DNA of 64,000 nt from Yinghuangia sp035454725 (GTDB taxonomy: Bacteria > Actinomycetota > Actinomycetes > Streptomycetales > Streptomycetaceae), in assembly GCF_051388935.1 (NCBI RefSeq), contig NZ_JBPKBI010000012.1, positions 161,115 through 225,114 on the forward strand, given 5' to 3'. Each line of letters starts with the position of its first letter. Within the stretch, counting starts at the first letter, position 1. A program made the position numbers and the translations under genes. Below are positions 8,801-17,285 of this stretch, piece by piece. The notes below the pieces were generated by a model, which saw only the letters and a program-made list of their open reading frames with translations, did not search any database and was not told the origin of the DNA.

Positions 8801-10054
8801 ATGACCGCAAACGCCCCCGAAACCGCCGAGTCCGTCGAAGAGTTCCGCGCCCGGGCGCGATCCTGGCTCGCCGCCAACCTGCCGCGCCTGGATCCCGACG
8901 CCGTACCGCCGCTGCCCGGCGACGACGACCACCTGTGGCTGCGCGCCCGCGAACTCCAACAGAAGCTCCACGCGGGCGGGTTCGCCGGCATCTGCTTCCC
9001 GAGGGAATACGGCGGCCTCGGTCTCCCCCGCGCCTACCAGGACGCGTTCACCGAGGAGTCGATGGGCTACGAAATGCCGATCATCCTCAACATCCCGACA
9101 TTCAGCATCTGCTGCGCGACGCTGCTGGACGTCGGCACCGAGGAGCAGAAGCGCCAACACATCGGCGCGGCGATCCGCGGCGAAGAGATCCTGGTGCAGT
9201 TCCTGTCCGAACCCAGCGGCGGTTCCGACCTCGCGGGGCTGATCACGCGCGCCGACCGCGACGGCGACGGCTGGGTCATCAACGGCTCCAAGACGTGGAG
9301 CACTTCGGCGTACGCGGCCGACTACGGGCTGTGCCTCGCCCGCACCGACAGCGACAAGCCCAAGCACGAGGGCCTGACCATGTTCCTTGTGCCGACCAAC
9401 GCCCCGGGCCTGACGATCAACCGCATCCGCATGGTCGACGGCTCCACCGAATTCTGCGAGGAGTTCTTCGACAACGTCCGCGTCGACGCGTCCGCGGTCG
9501 TGGGCGAGGTCGACGGCGGCTGGGCCGTCGCGTCCCAACAGTTGTTCCACGAGCGCAACGCGGTCGGCGGGGGCTCACCGTACGTCAGCGGACGCGGCGC
9601 GACCCCGACCCGGCCGAAATCCGACCCCTTCGCCGTCGCTCTGGCGACCGGGCGGACAGCGGATCCCGAGGTCCGGACCATGCTCGGCGAGATGCTGACG
9701 CTGTCCGCGGTGCGTTCGCAGCTGCGCGCGCGCGTGTCCGCCGGCATCGCGAAGGGCCACCTCGGGCCGCCCGCCGCCTCGATGCTGCGCCTCTTCCACG
9801 CCGAACACTCGATGACCGAGGACGACCACGCGCTGCGCATCGCCGGCGCCACCGGGGGCTTCGGGACCGGGCCGGAGCCGGGCTACACCGGGCTGGCCGG
9901 CGTCTCCTTCCTCGGCCGCCAGGGCGCCGGGCTCGGCGGCGGCAGCACGGAGATGTCCCGCAACATCATCAGCGAGCGCATGCTCGGTATGCCCCGCGAA
10001 CTCGCCCCCGACCGGGGCGTGCCGTTCAACCAGATCAAGCGCGGGTCGCGGTAA
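8801..10054 (+). CDS. Acyl-CoA dehydrogenase, partner-subunit type
   Basis: A 417-residue acyl-CoA dehydrogenase in the same transcript as the gene at 7539, with 26 bases between them and GAGAGG ahead of the ATG. The middle domain is clear (LSEPSGGSDLAGLITRA, then GWVINGSKTWSTSA). The C-terminal GGGSTEMSRNIISERMLGMPRE is the form seen in FadE-type subunits that pair with a shorter sister. Known alpha2beta2 enzymes of this class act on CoA esters of steroid side chains and rings. That substrate is inferred here, not shown. The same arrangement recurs at 31221-33677 on the other strand. Confidence 0.87.
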   Translation: MTANAPETAESVEEFRARARSWLAANLPRLDPDAVPPLPGDDDHLWLRARELQQKLHAGGFAGICFPREYGGLGLPRAYQDAFTEESMGYEMPIILNIPTFSICCATLLDVGTEEQKRQHIGAAIRGEEILVQFLSEPSGGSDLAGLITRADRDGDGWVINGSKTWSTSAYAADYGLCLARTDSDKPKHEGLTMFLVPTNAPGLTINRIRMVDGSTEFCEEFFDNVRVDASAVVGEVDGGWAVASQQLFHERNAVGGGSPYVSGRGATPTRPKSDPFAVALATGRTADPEVRTMLGEMLTLSAVRSQLRARVSAGIAKGHLGPPAASMLRLFHAEHSMTEDDHALRIAGATGGFGTGPEPGYTGLAGVSFLGRQGAGLGGGSTEMSRNIISERMLGMPRELAPDRGVPFNQIKRGSR

Positions 10055-10092
10055 GGCAGTTCGCACCCGACCCGACAGGGACACGGATCGGC

Positions 10093-10127
10093 ATCCGGGG
10101 GGCGGTCTCGCACGGCACTCCCCGGAT
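10093..10127 (+). terminator. Possible hairpin after the dehydrogenase pair
   Basis: ATCCGGGG at 10093-10100 pairs with CCCCGGAT at 10120-10127 across a 19-base loop. It is a modest candidate terminator between the dehydrogenase operon and the TetR gene at 10262. Confidence 0.4.
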
Positions 10128-10261
10128 CCGGTCCCCGACTCCGTCCGGTGTTCGGCGGACGAACCCTGCGACCCGGCGCACCGACGAGGCAACCATCGCT
10201 CGATCAACCCGGCGAAATCACAAGCGCCAACCCCGTGGAAGGCCTGTGCGAGACTGACCGT

Positions 10262-10882
10262 ATGTCCAGGACCCGGCGAAGCATCGCGGAGGATTCGGAG
10301 CGGCGCACCGCACTCCTCGACGCCGCTCAGGAACTCATGCTCGAAGAGGGCTACGCCGCCGTCACGACCCGTCGGCTGACCGCCAAGGTCGGTGTGAACA
10401 GCGCGCTCGTCTACTACTACTTCGACACGATGGACGGCTTGTTCATCGAGCTTTTCCGGCGCAGCGCGGACCGCACCTACGCCCGCCAGGAGGAGGCGCT
10501 TGCCTCACCGCAACCGCTGTGGGCGCTGTGGGAGCTGATCCACGATCCGGCGGGCACCGCGCTGACCATGGAGTTCGCCGCGCTCGCCAACCACCGCAAG
10601 GCGATCCGCTCCGAAATCGCCGCGTCCGCGCGGAGGTTCCGGATGCTTCAGCTTGAACGCCTGACGGCGGTCCTGGAGGGCTACGGCCTGGCCGACAAAC
10701 ACCTGCCTCCGATTTCCGTGATCCTCATGCTGTCCGGCCTGTCGCGGTTCCTGCTCATGGAAGAGGCGTTCGACCTCGACATCGGCCATGCCGAAACCAT
10801 CGCCGTCATCGAGCGGTTCATCAGGGACTGCGAAGGAGAGCGGGTCCGCGACGACGCGACGGCCGAACCGCACAGGGTGTGA
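10262..10882 (+). CDS. TetR-family transcriptional regulator
   Basis: A 206-residue TetR protein with the DNA-binding domain near residues 15-60 (YAAVTTRRLTAKVGVNSALVYYYFDTMDGLF). The ATG at 10262 is preferred because the open frame upstream lacks protein-like sequence. It lies downstream of the acyl-CoA dehydrogenase pair and converges with the binding-lipoprotein gene at 11091. Its target is unknown. It is a second candidate for the TTAATC/GATTAA operators. Confidence 0.85.
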   Translation: MSRTRRSIAEDSERRTALLDAAQELMLEEGYAAVTTRRLTAKVGVNSALVYYYFDTMDGLFIELFRRSADRTYARQEEALASPQPLWALWELIHDPAGTALTMEFAALANHRKAIRSEIAASARRFRMLQLERLTAVLEGYGLADKHLPPISVILMLSGLSRFLLMEEAFDLDIGHAETIAVIERFIRDCEGERVRDDATAEPHRV

Positions 10883-11020
10883 CCGTCTTGGTTCCGCTTC
10901 GGGGACACGACACCGCGTGGGCCCACCCGGCCGCACCGAGGCAGGAGCCTTGGCACGGCCGGGCACACAGTCTTGTGTCGGGCAGCCGACCCGCGGCCGG
11001 GACTTGTCCGGTCGGTCGGT

Positions 11021-11062
11021 GTCAGGCGTCAGCTGTCATTTGTCAGTTGTCAGTTGTCCTCA
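11021..11062. repeat. Degenerate tandem repeat of a TGTCAGT-like unit
   Basis: Between two convergent genes the sequence runs through about five imperfect copies of a 6-8 base unit (TCAGCTG, TCATTTG, TCAGTTG, TCAGTTG, TCCTCAG). Its role is not evident. It lies at the end of both transcripts. Confidence 0.5.
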
Positions 11063-11090
11063 GTGGCGGGTGCGCGCGGGTGCGCGCATG

Positions 11091-12494
11091 TCAGCGGAAC
11101 TCGTCCATGCTCTTTCCGACGTCGGCGAGGGTGAACGGCCGTCCGTAGTCTCCGGTGAGCCTGGTGGCCGGTGCGTCGCAGCGGTAGACGCCGTCGGTGG
11201 GGCGGAAGTCCGCGGCACGCCACCCGTCGGGGGTGGCATGAAGCACGTTGTGGCACTTGACCGGAAGCTTCTGCGACAGGTCGGTGGGCGCCTGGAGTCC
11301 CCCGCCGGTCCAGGAGGTCTCCTTGCCCGCGGTCTCGTACACGCACCTGCGGGTGAGGTCGTTGCCGCAGGCGACAGCGGACTTGGCGAACAGCAGCCAG
11401 GCGGAGAACGCCTTCAGTGCGGGATAGGTGATGCGGGCGCCGGGGGCGTATTTGGCGTACAGGTCCTTGAGGTCCTGCACTGCGGGGCCGGGGATCTCCA
11501 GGGGATGGAAGCCGCCGATGTCGGACAGGTTGTTCTGGAACGCGAGGGTTTCCCTGCCTGCCACGTCGATGAAGTCGGGGCTGTAGGAGTTGGAGTGGGT
11601 GTCGATCCAGTCGGGCTTGTACTGCATGGTCGTCATGACCTGTTCCAGCTTGGCGAGATTGCGGAAGTCACCTAGCCAGATGAGGCCTTTGACCTTCTTG
11701 TCCTTCACGGCCTGGGCGTACGGCGTCCAGTCGCTGACCCCGGCCGCGGGGTAGAAGTCGATGTAGATCGGGGCGTCCGCGCCGACGGCTCGCAGGGTTT
11801 CGATGGTCTTGTCGCGCATGACCCTGGTGGGCGCGGAGTCGCCGAGGATGATGCCGATCGCGCTCTTGGAGTCCGGGTTGGCCTCTTTGAGCAGCCAGTT
11901 GTAGAGGCCTTCCTTGGGCCAGTAGCCCGCGGCGACGGATTGGACCGAGACCTGGAGGTCCGAGCCCTGGTTCTCCGTCTGTGTGGTCTGACCAGGGAAG
12001 TCCGGCAGCAGGCACGACAGCCGGTCCTTGGTCCCCAAGCCGTCGTAGCCGGCTCCCCCTCCCACGAGGGCGAAGTCCTCGCGGCACGCGTCGATCACCC
12101 GCTGGCGGACCTCGTTCATCTTCACGTCGCGTGTGACGGGCTTGAGCTTGCGGCCGTTGATGCCGCCGGCGTCGTTGCACCACGAGGTGAAGACCTCGGC
12201 TGCGTCGGGGAATTCCGGGTTCTTGCTGAATCCGATGTCGGACATGACACCGACCTGGATATCGTCTTCGGTCACGCCTTGGGCGGGGCTCCCCGTCGGG
12301 GTGCCGGGACGGCAGACCTGTGTGAGGTCGCCGAAGTCGGCGGACATCGGGGGGCCGGACGCGGGTTGTCCGGCTTCCGCCTCACCGCCGCCGTCGCCAC
12401 TGCGACCGCAACCGGCCGCGAGCAACCCGGCGACAATCGTCGCGGCGGCTATGGCGCGGGTTCTGCCGCGTCTGCGGAATCTGGTGCTTCTCAC
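11091..12494 (-). CDS. ABC transporter substrate-binding lipoprotein, branched-chain amino acid type
   Basis: A 467-residue periplasmic-binding-fold type 1 protein. GTG at 12494 is chosen because GGAGG lies 10 bases upstream; it gives a signal peptide ending in the lipobox LLAAGC. The body has the expected order: GVMSDIGFSKNPEF, then WCNDAGGINGRKL, then ALVGGGAGYDG. The four Cys in the C-terminal third may form disulfides. It is clearly paralogous to the protein at 29699-31087 (shared stretches: QGVT.D.I.VG, FTSWCNDAGGI.GR, KDRLSCLLPDFP). No permease or ATPase gene is in the window, so it is an orphan receptor or shares a distant transporter. Confidence 0.85.
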   Translation of the reverse strand: MRSTRFRRRGRTRAIAAATIVAGLLAAGCGRSGDGGGEAEAGQPASGPPMSADFGDLTQVCRPGTPTGSPAQGVTEDDIQVGVMSDIGFSKNPEFPDAAEVFTSWCNDAGGINGRKLKPVTRDVKMNEVRQRVIDACREDFALVGGGAGYDGLGTKDRLSCLLPDFPGQTTQTENQGSDLQVSVQSVAAGYWPKEGLYNWLLKEANPDSKSAIGIILGDSAPTRVMRDKTIETLRAVGADAPIYIDFYPAAGVSDWTPYAQAVKDKKVKGLIWLGDFRNLAKLEQVMTTMQYKPDWIDTHSNSYSPDFIDVAGRETLAFQNNLSDIGGFHPLEIPGPAVQDLKDLYAKYAPGARITYPALKAFSAWLLFAKSAVACGNDLTRRCVYETAGKETSWTGGGLQAPTDLSQKLPVKCHNVLHATPDGWRAADFRPTDGVYRCDAPATRLTGDYGRPFTLADVGKSMDEFR

Positions 12495-13214
12495 AGTCGT
12501 TCGTCCTCCTGAGTCAGGCACGGACGGCCGTTTGCGCGCGGCCGCCTCCCCGCTCCGGACCCGGCATCGCAACCCGGGTCCGACGCGGGCTCGGGATCAC
12601 ACGACGGAATCACTTGTTCCGTTTTGTACGTTTGCGCGTTTTCCGGCACGCACATTGAGCGACTGCATGCGCACTTCCGGCCGGGACCGACAGGCGCACG
12701 GGGTAATCCGTTCCCAGGTGTCCGATGCCAACAACCCGTTACGGGAACGCTGTTCTCACTTTCGGGCAGCGCGCATCCGGAGCGGCCCGCTGGTGTTCAT
12801 CGGTCGACCAATGATGATTAATCACATGATTAACACATGGCGGTGGCCCGTTCAAGGGGGCAGCCACTGCGTCCCGAAAACGGCGATGCGCACCCGACCG
12901 TCACCAACTCGGTTTTTCAGACGGGCATTTGCAGGTCGGCGCGACTACTCGGCGGCGACTCCCGCGGTGCCTGCCGGTCAGCCCGTTCGGCCGTCCCGTA
13001 CAGCACCCGCTCGGCGGCGTCGAACAATTGGCGGCGCACGTCGCGGAAAGACGCTGCTCCCATGCCCATTCCAAGCCCAGGTCGCAGCCGAATTGTGGGG
13101 CGGCACAAGGCATGGCCGGGAACGCGCGCGCACGCTCGACACGTATGTCGGTGTCGGATAGCGTCCCGCCCGTCCGGACGCAGGCGTGTGAGGTCGGCCA
13201 AGAGCGAGGCGGGA
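12495..13214. promoter_or_regulatory. Long divergent intergenic region with a repeat of the 7449 operator
   Basis: This 720-bp stretch between the binding-lipoprotein gene and the thiolase gene holds no convincing gene. TTAATCACATGATTAA at 12818-12833 is a perfect 6-bp inverted repeat around a 4-base centre, with the same half-sites as 7449-7464. On the minus strand TTGAAC (12855-12850) stands 17 bases from TAATCA inside the palindrome, a possible promoter reading toward the lipoprotein gene with a leader of about 330 bases. GGTCGACC (12802-12809) is a second small palindrome. The remaining sequence shows nothing recognised. Confidence 0.5.
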
Positions 13215-14426
13215 ATGCGAACTGCTGTCATCTGTGAGCCCGTACGCACTCCCGTCGGCGGTTTCGGCGGCACCTTGAAGGCGCTGACCGCGCACCAACT
13301 GGGAGCGGCGGTGCTGCGGGGGCTGCTGGACCGGACCGGCCTCCGGGGCGGCGACATCGACGACGTGCTCTTCGGCTCGTGCTACCCCACGATGGAGGCC
13401 CCGGCGCTGGGCCGGGTGGTGGCTCTGGACGCGGGCCTCGGTGTCGAGGTCCCGGGCCTCCAGGTGGACCGGCGCTGCGGCTCGGGCGTGCAGACCGTCG
13501 CGATGGCCGCGATGCAGGTACAGACGGGTGCCGCGGACGTGGTGGTCGCCGGCGGCGCGGAGAGCATGAGCAACGCGGCCTTCTACTCCACCGAAATGCG
13601 GTGGGGCGCGGGGGGCGGCGCGGTCACCTTGCACGACGCCCTCGCGCGGGGGCGCACCACGGCAGGCGGCCGTGACTTCCCGGTGCCGGGCGGCATGATC
13701 GAGACGGCCGAGAACCTGCGCAGGGACTACGCGATCTCCCGGACCGAGCAGGACGAACTCGCGCTGCGCTCGCACCGGCGGGCCGTCGCGGCTCAGCAGG
13801 CGGGACTCTTCGCCGACGAGATCGTGCCGGTCACGGTCCCGGCGCGTGGCGGGGAGGTCGTCGTGGATACCGACGAACACCCGCGCGCGGACACGGACTT
13901 GGCGAGACTTGCGAGACTGCGGCCGCTGATGGCGGCGTCCGACCCGGACGCGACCGTGACGGCGGGGAACGCGAGCGGCCAGAACGACGGCGCTTCCGCG
14001 TGCGTGGTGACGCACCCCGAGGCGGCGCAACGTCTGGGGCTGCGACCCCTGGCCCGGCTGGTCAGCTGGGCGGTGGCCGGCGTCGGTCCGGACCGGATGG
14101 GCATAGGCCCGGTCCCGGCATCGGCGAAGGCGCTGTCACGGGCCGGCCTGAAGCTGTCGGACATGGACCTGATCGAACTCAACGAGGCTTTCGCCGCGCA
14201 GGTCATCGCGTGTACGCGGGAGTGGGGACTCGGCGAGGCCGACATGGAGCGGTTCAACGTCAACGGGTCCGGGATCTCGCTCGGCCACCCGGTCGCGGCG
14301 ACAGGCGGCCGCATCCTCGCCACGATGCTGCGCGAAATGCACCGGCGCGACGCCCGTTACGGGCTGGAGACGCTGTGCATCGGCGGCGGGCAGGGCATCG
14401 CGGCCGTGTTCGAGCGTGTGGACTGA
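13215..14426 (+). CDS. Acetyl-CoA acyltransferase (thiolase)
   Basis: A 403-residue thiolase. The nucleophile Cys88 lies in DRRCGSGVQ; the C-terminal catalytic His is in GHPVAATGGR, and the second Cys is in LCIGGGQGIA. AELNEAF-like sequence (DLIELNEAFAAQ) is also in place. The reaction is thiolytic release of acetyl- or propionyl-CoA from a 3-ketoacyl-CoA, or the reverse. GAGG precedes the ATG. It forms an operon with the acyl-CoA dehydrogenase at 14505. Together they could perform the first and last steps of a beta-oxidation round. Confidence 0.9.
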   Translation: MRTAVICEPVRTPVGGFGGTLKALTAHQLGAAVLRGLLDRTGLRGGDIDDVLFGSCYPTMEAPALGRVVALDAGLGVEVPGLQVDRRCGSGVQTVAMAAMQVQTGAADVVVAGGAESMSNAAFYSTEMRWGAGGGAVTLHDALARGRTTAGGRDFPVPGGMIETAENLRRDYAISRTEQDELALRSHRRAVAAQQAGLFADEIVPVTVPARGGEVVVDTDEHPRADTDLARLARLRPLMAASDPDATVTAGNASGQNDGASACVVTHPEAAQRLGLRPLARLVSWAVAGVGPDRMGIGPVPASAKALSRAGLKLSDMDLIELNEAFAAQVIACTREWGLGEADMERFNVNGSGISLGHPVAATGGRILATMLREMHRRDARYGLETLCIGGGQGIAAVFERVD

Positions 14427-14504
14427 CCGCGCCCGAACACGGCGGACCGGAACCGACCACGACCGGGGCGCAGGCTCGCGGATCGACGAAGAAGGCTGGT
14501 GACG

Positions 14505-15665
14505 ATGGAGGCAAGCGACCTCTCCGAGGTGCTGGCGAGTGTCCGCCGCTTCGTCCGGGACCGGGTGGTGCCGGCCGAGACGGAGATCGAGGAGACGGAC
14601 GCCATCCCGGACGGGCTCCGGGCCCAGGCCGCCGACATGGGGCTCTTCGGCTTCGCGATACCCGAGATGTACGGCGGCCTGGGCCTGACGATGAGTCAGG
14701 AAGTCCGTCTTGTTTTCGAACTCGGCTATACGACACCGGCGTTCCGCTCGATGTTCGGTACCAACAACGGCATCGCCGGTCACGTTCTGCTGGAGGGCGC
14801 CGACGACGCGCAGAAGAAGGCGTACCTCCCGAAGTTGGCTTCCGGGGAGTGGACCGCGTCCTTCGCCCTCACCGAGGAGGGGGCCGGCTCCGACCCGGCG
14901 GGGCTGGCGACGTCGGCGCGCCGGGACGGCGACCACTGGGTGATCAACGGGGCCAAGCGCTTCATCACCAACGCGCCCGTCGCCGATGTGTTCATGGTGT
15001 TCGCGCGGACCGACGCGTCGGCGCAAGGCGGCGCGGGCATCAGTGCGTTCATGGTCGAGCGCGACGCCGCCGGGCTGCGGGTCGGGCCGAAGGACGCCAA
15101 GATGGGCCAGGCCGGGGCGTGGACCGCCGACGTCTATCTCGACGACGTACGCGTGGGTCCGGGAGCGCTGATCGGCGGGGAAGCGGGGCTGGGCCGCGGT
15201 TATGCGACCGCCATGCGCTGCCTGGCACACGGGCGCATCCACATCGCGGCACTGTGCGTCGGCTTGTCGGAACGCCTGGTGGACGAATCGGTCGCGTACG
15301 CGGCCACTCGGGTCCAGGGTGGCGGCCCGATCGGCGAACACCAGTTGGTGCAGGGGCTGTTGGCGGACTCCGCGACCGACCTGTACGCGGCGCGGGCGCT
15401 GGTCAAGGAGACCGCGGCCGCGTTCGACGACGGCAGCGACACGCGCATCGGTCCTTCGTGCGCCAAGTACTTCGCTTCCGAGGCGGTCGGCCGCATCGCG
15501 GACCGGGCCGTGCAGATCCACGGCGGCGCGGGTTACATGCGCGGGGTGCCCGTCGAGCGCTTCTACCGGGACGCGAGGCTGTTCCGCATCTACGAAGGCA
15601 CCAGCCAGATCCAGCAGTTGGTGATCGCCCGGCAACTTGTGCGCGGTGCGTCGAGCGGGAGTTGA
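14505..15665 (+). CDS. Acyl-CoA dehydrogenase, classical single-subunit type
   Basis: A 386-residue acyl-CoA dehydrogenase with all family signatures: ALTEEGAGSDPAG, WVINGAKRFITNA, QIHGGAGYMRG, and the catalytic Glu in RIYEGTSQIQ near the C-terminus. Unlike the paired enzymes at 7539/8801 and 31221/32544, it should work as a homotetramer. ATG at 14505 is preferred over GTG at 14499 because GAAGG (14491-14495) is then 9 bases away. It follows the thiolase by 78 bases in the same operon. Confidence 0.92.
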   Translation: MEASDLSEVLASVRRFVRDRVVPAETEIEETDAIPDGLRAQAADMGLFGFAIPEMYGGLGLTMSQEVRLVFELGYTTPAFRSMFGTNNGIAGHVLLEGADDAQKKAYLPKLASGEWTASFALTEEGAGSDPAGLATSARRDGDHWVINGAKRFITNAPVADVFMVFARTDASAQGGAGISAFMVERDAAGLRVGPKDAKMGQAGAWTADVYLDDVRVGPGALIGGEAGLGRGYATAMRCLAHGRIHIAALCVGLSERLVDESVAYAATRVQGGGPIGEHQLVQGLLADSATDLYAARALVKETAAAFDDGSDTRIGPSCAKYFASEAVGRIADRAVQIHGGAGYMRGVPVERFYRDARLFRIYEGTSQIQQLVIARQLVRGASSGS

Positions 15666-15679
15666 CCCGCGACGGGGTC

Positions 15680-16294
15680 TCAGGTCTTGGTGCCCGCCGG
15701 GCGCCTCAGGCCGAGGAACAGCAGGTCGCACAGGCCGTCCGCCTCCTCCGGCCGCACGGCCTCCGGGCTGTGCGCGAGCGCCCGGTAGAGCAGGGTGCCC
15801 ACGACAGCGTCGGCGGCGGCTTCGAGGTCGGCGTCCGGGCGCAGTTGGCCCTCGCGCACGCCGGCCGCCAAACGTGCGACCAGGTGCTCCCGGGCGGGGC
15901 CGGTGAGCCGACGGTAGAGCCGCAGCGCGTCGCTCTCGCGGTCCGCAGCAGCAGCCGCGAGGCCGCGGATCAGCGCGGTGTTGGCCGGGTCGTCGAGTTG
16001 CCCGAAAATCGCGCGCACCCATGCGCGCAGATCGGCCTCGACGTCTCCGGTGTCGCCGGGGGCGCCGCCCTCGGCGACCAGGTATCCGGCCAGGACGGCT
16101 TCGGCGACGACGGCCGCCTTGGAGGGCCACCACCGGTAGACGGTCTGCTTGCCCACTCCGGCCCGCGCGGCGATCGCGTCCATCGTCATCCGCTCGTAGC
16201 CGCCGGACGTCAGCAGGTCGCGGGCGGACTCCAGGATGGCCTGGTGCGCTTGGTCGCTGCGCGGCCGTCCGCGCTGTTTGCCTGACATGCGCAT
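15680..16294 (-). CDS. TetR-family transcriptional regulator
   Basis: A 204-residue TetR protein. The recognition region is YERMTMDAIAARAGVGKQTVYRWWPSK, the WWP variant common in actinobacteria. Two ATG codons in frame (16294 and 16288) are both usable. It is divergent from the SDR gene at 16352 with 57 bases between. A small palindrome inside the SDR promoter (16324-16332) is its probable operator. It converges with the acyl-CoA dehydrogenase gene, leaving only 14 bases between stops. Confidence 0.87.
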   Translation of the reverse strand: MRMSGKQRGRPRSDQAHQAILESARDLLTSGGYERMTMDAIAARAGVGKQTVYRWWPSKAAVVAEAVLAGYLVAEGGAPGDTGDVEADLRAWVRAIFGQLDDPANTALIRGLAAAAADRESDALRLYRRLTGPAREHLVARLAAGVREGQLRPDADLEAAADAVVGTLLYRALAHSPEAVRPEEADGLCDLLFLGLRRPAGTKT

Positions 16295-16315
16295 GAGCGT
16301 AGACGTCCGCCGCCA

Positions 16316-16352
16316 TTTACAAAACGAATCGTCTCGAAATATGGTGCGGCCA
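16316..16352 (+). promoter_or_regulatory. Leaderless promoter of the SDR gene, with operator in the spacer
   Basis: TTTACA (16316-16321) and TATGGT (16340-16345) are spaced 18 bases apart, and the ATG at 16352 falls 7 bases after the -10 element. Transcription would therefore begin at or next to the start codon. No ribosome site precedes the ATG, which agrees. ACGAATCGT (16324-16332) is a perfect inverted repeat in the spacer and would suit the divergent TetR protein. Confidence 0.55.
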
Positions 16353-17179
16353 TGGACAGGGACGTCACAGTCATCATCGGCATCGGCGGTATGGGCCAGG
16401 CGATCGCTCGCCGAACCGGCAGCGGTCGCAAGCTGCTTCTCGCCGACTTCAACGAGGACGCACTGCACGAGGTGGCCGGCCGGCTGCGCGACGAGGGCCA
16501 CGACGTCGCCGCCCGGACCGTCGACGTCGCCGACCACGACTCGGTTCGCGGCCTGGCGGACGCCGCCGCCGAGCTGGGGCCCGTCACGCGCGTCGCGCAC
16601 ACCGCGGGCCTGTCCCCCACACAGGCGTCCGCGGACCGGATCCTGCGTGTGGACCTGCTCGGTGTTGCCCTCGTACTTGAGGAGTTCGCGCGGGTGGTCG
16701 CGCGCGGCGGCGCCGGTGTCGTCATCGCGAGCATGGCCGGGCACATGGCAGCGGGGCTTCCGGCCGAACACGAGGCCGCGCTCGCACGGACCGCGACCGA
16801 CGAACTGCTCAAACTGCCCTTCCTGGCACCGGCCGTGCTGAGCGACCCGGGGGCCGCGTACGCGCTGGCCAAGCGCGCCAATGCGCTCCGCGTGCAGGCC
16901 GCAGCCGGTGCGTGGGGCGAACGCGGCGCGCGCGTGAACTCGATCAGCCCCGGCGTCATCGCCACACCCATGGGCCATCAGGAGCTGGACGGTGAAAGCG
17001 GGCAGAGCATGCGGATGCTGGTCGACATGTCCGCCACCCGGCGCCTCGGCACCCCCGACGACATCGCCGGCGCGGCGGCCTTCCTGCTGGGCCCCGACTC
17101 GGCCTTCGTCACCGGCACCGACCTGCTCGTCGACGGAGGAGCGGTCGCCGCCGTCCGCGCACTGGCCCCGGCCGGATGA
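16352..17179 (+). CDS. SDR-family oxidoreductase
   Basis: A 275-residue short-chain dehydrogenase. The dinucleotide-binding loop is IGIGGMGQAIARR, an altered form of TGxxxGxG, and the following acidic residue (LADFNED) suggests NAD(H). The catalytic pair is in AAYALAKRA (YxxxK), and NSISPGVIATPMG closes the fold. The ATG has no ribosome site and sits at the predicted transcription start. It probably oxidises or reduces an alcohol/ketone and is controlled by the divergent TetR gene. Confidence 0.85.
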   Translation: MDRDVTVIIGIGGMGQAIARRTGSGRKLLLADFNEDALHEVAGRLRDEGHDVAARTVDVADHDSVRGLADAAAELGPVTRVAHTAGLSPTQASADRILRVDLLGVALVLEEFARVVARGGAGVVIASMAGHMAAGLPAEHEAALARTATDELLKLPFLAPAVLSDPGAAYALAKRANALRVQAAAGAWGERGARVNSISPGVIATPMGHQELDGESGQSMRMLVDMSATRRLGTPDDIAGAAAFLLGPDSAFVTGTDLLVDGGAVAAVRALAPAG

Positions 17180-17277
17180 CCTTCGCCACCACAGCCCCGT
17201 GGCAGCCGGGCGTCGCCGATGTCCACGGGGTCTCTTTGGGCCCGGCCGAATGACCTTCGCACCACAGAGCCCGTGAG
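17164..17277. repeat. Imperfect direct repeat, about 39 bp, two copies
   Basis: The stretch at 17164-17202 (end of the SDR gene and just after) is repeated at 17238-17277 with a few changes. Both run from a GGCCCCGGCC-type start through TGACCTTCGC and ACCACAG to CCCGTG. The second copy reaches to just before the ribosome site of the hydrolase gene. It looks like a local duplication of the SDR stop region. Confidence 0.65.
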
Positions 17278-17285
17278 AGGGGACG

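Noticed and set aside
11021..11062. The TGTCAGT-like repeats as a CRISPR array.
   Set aside because: Units are 6-8 bases with no spacers. No CRISPR-like repeat-spacer structure was seen anywhere in the window.
12745..12757. GAACGCTGTTC near 12748 as a LexA box.
   Set aside because: The actinobacterial LexA site has a 4-base centre with flanking TC/GA; this has 3 bases and lacks the flanks.
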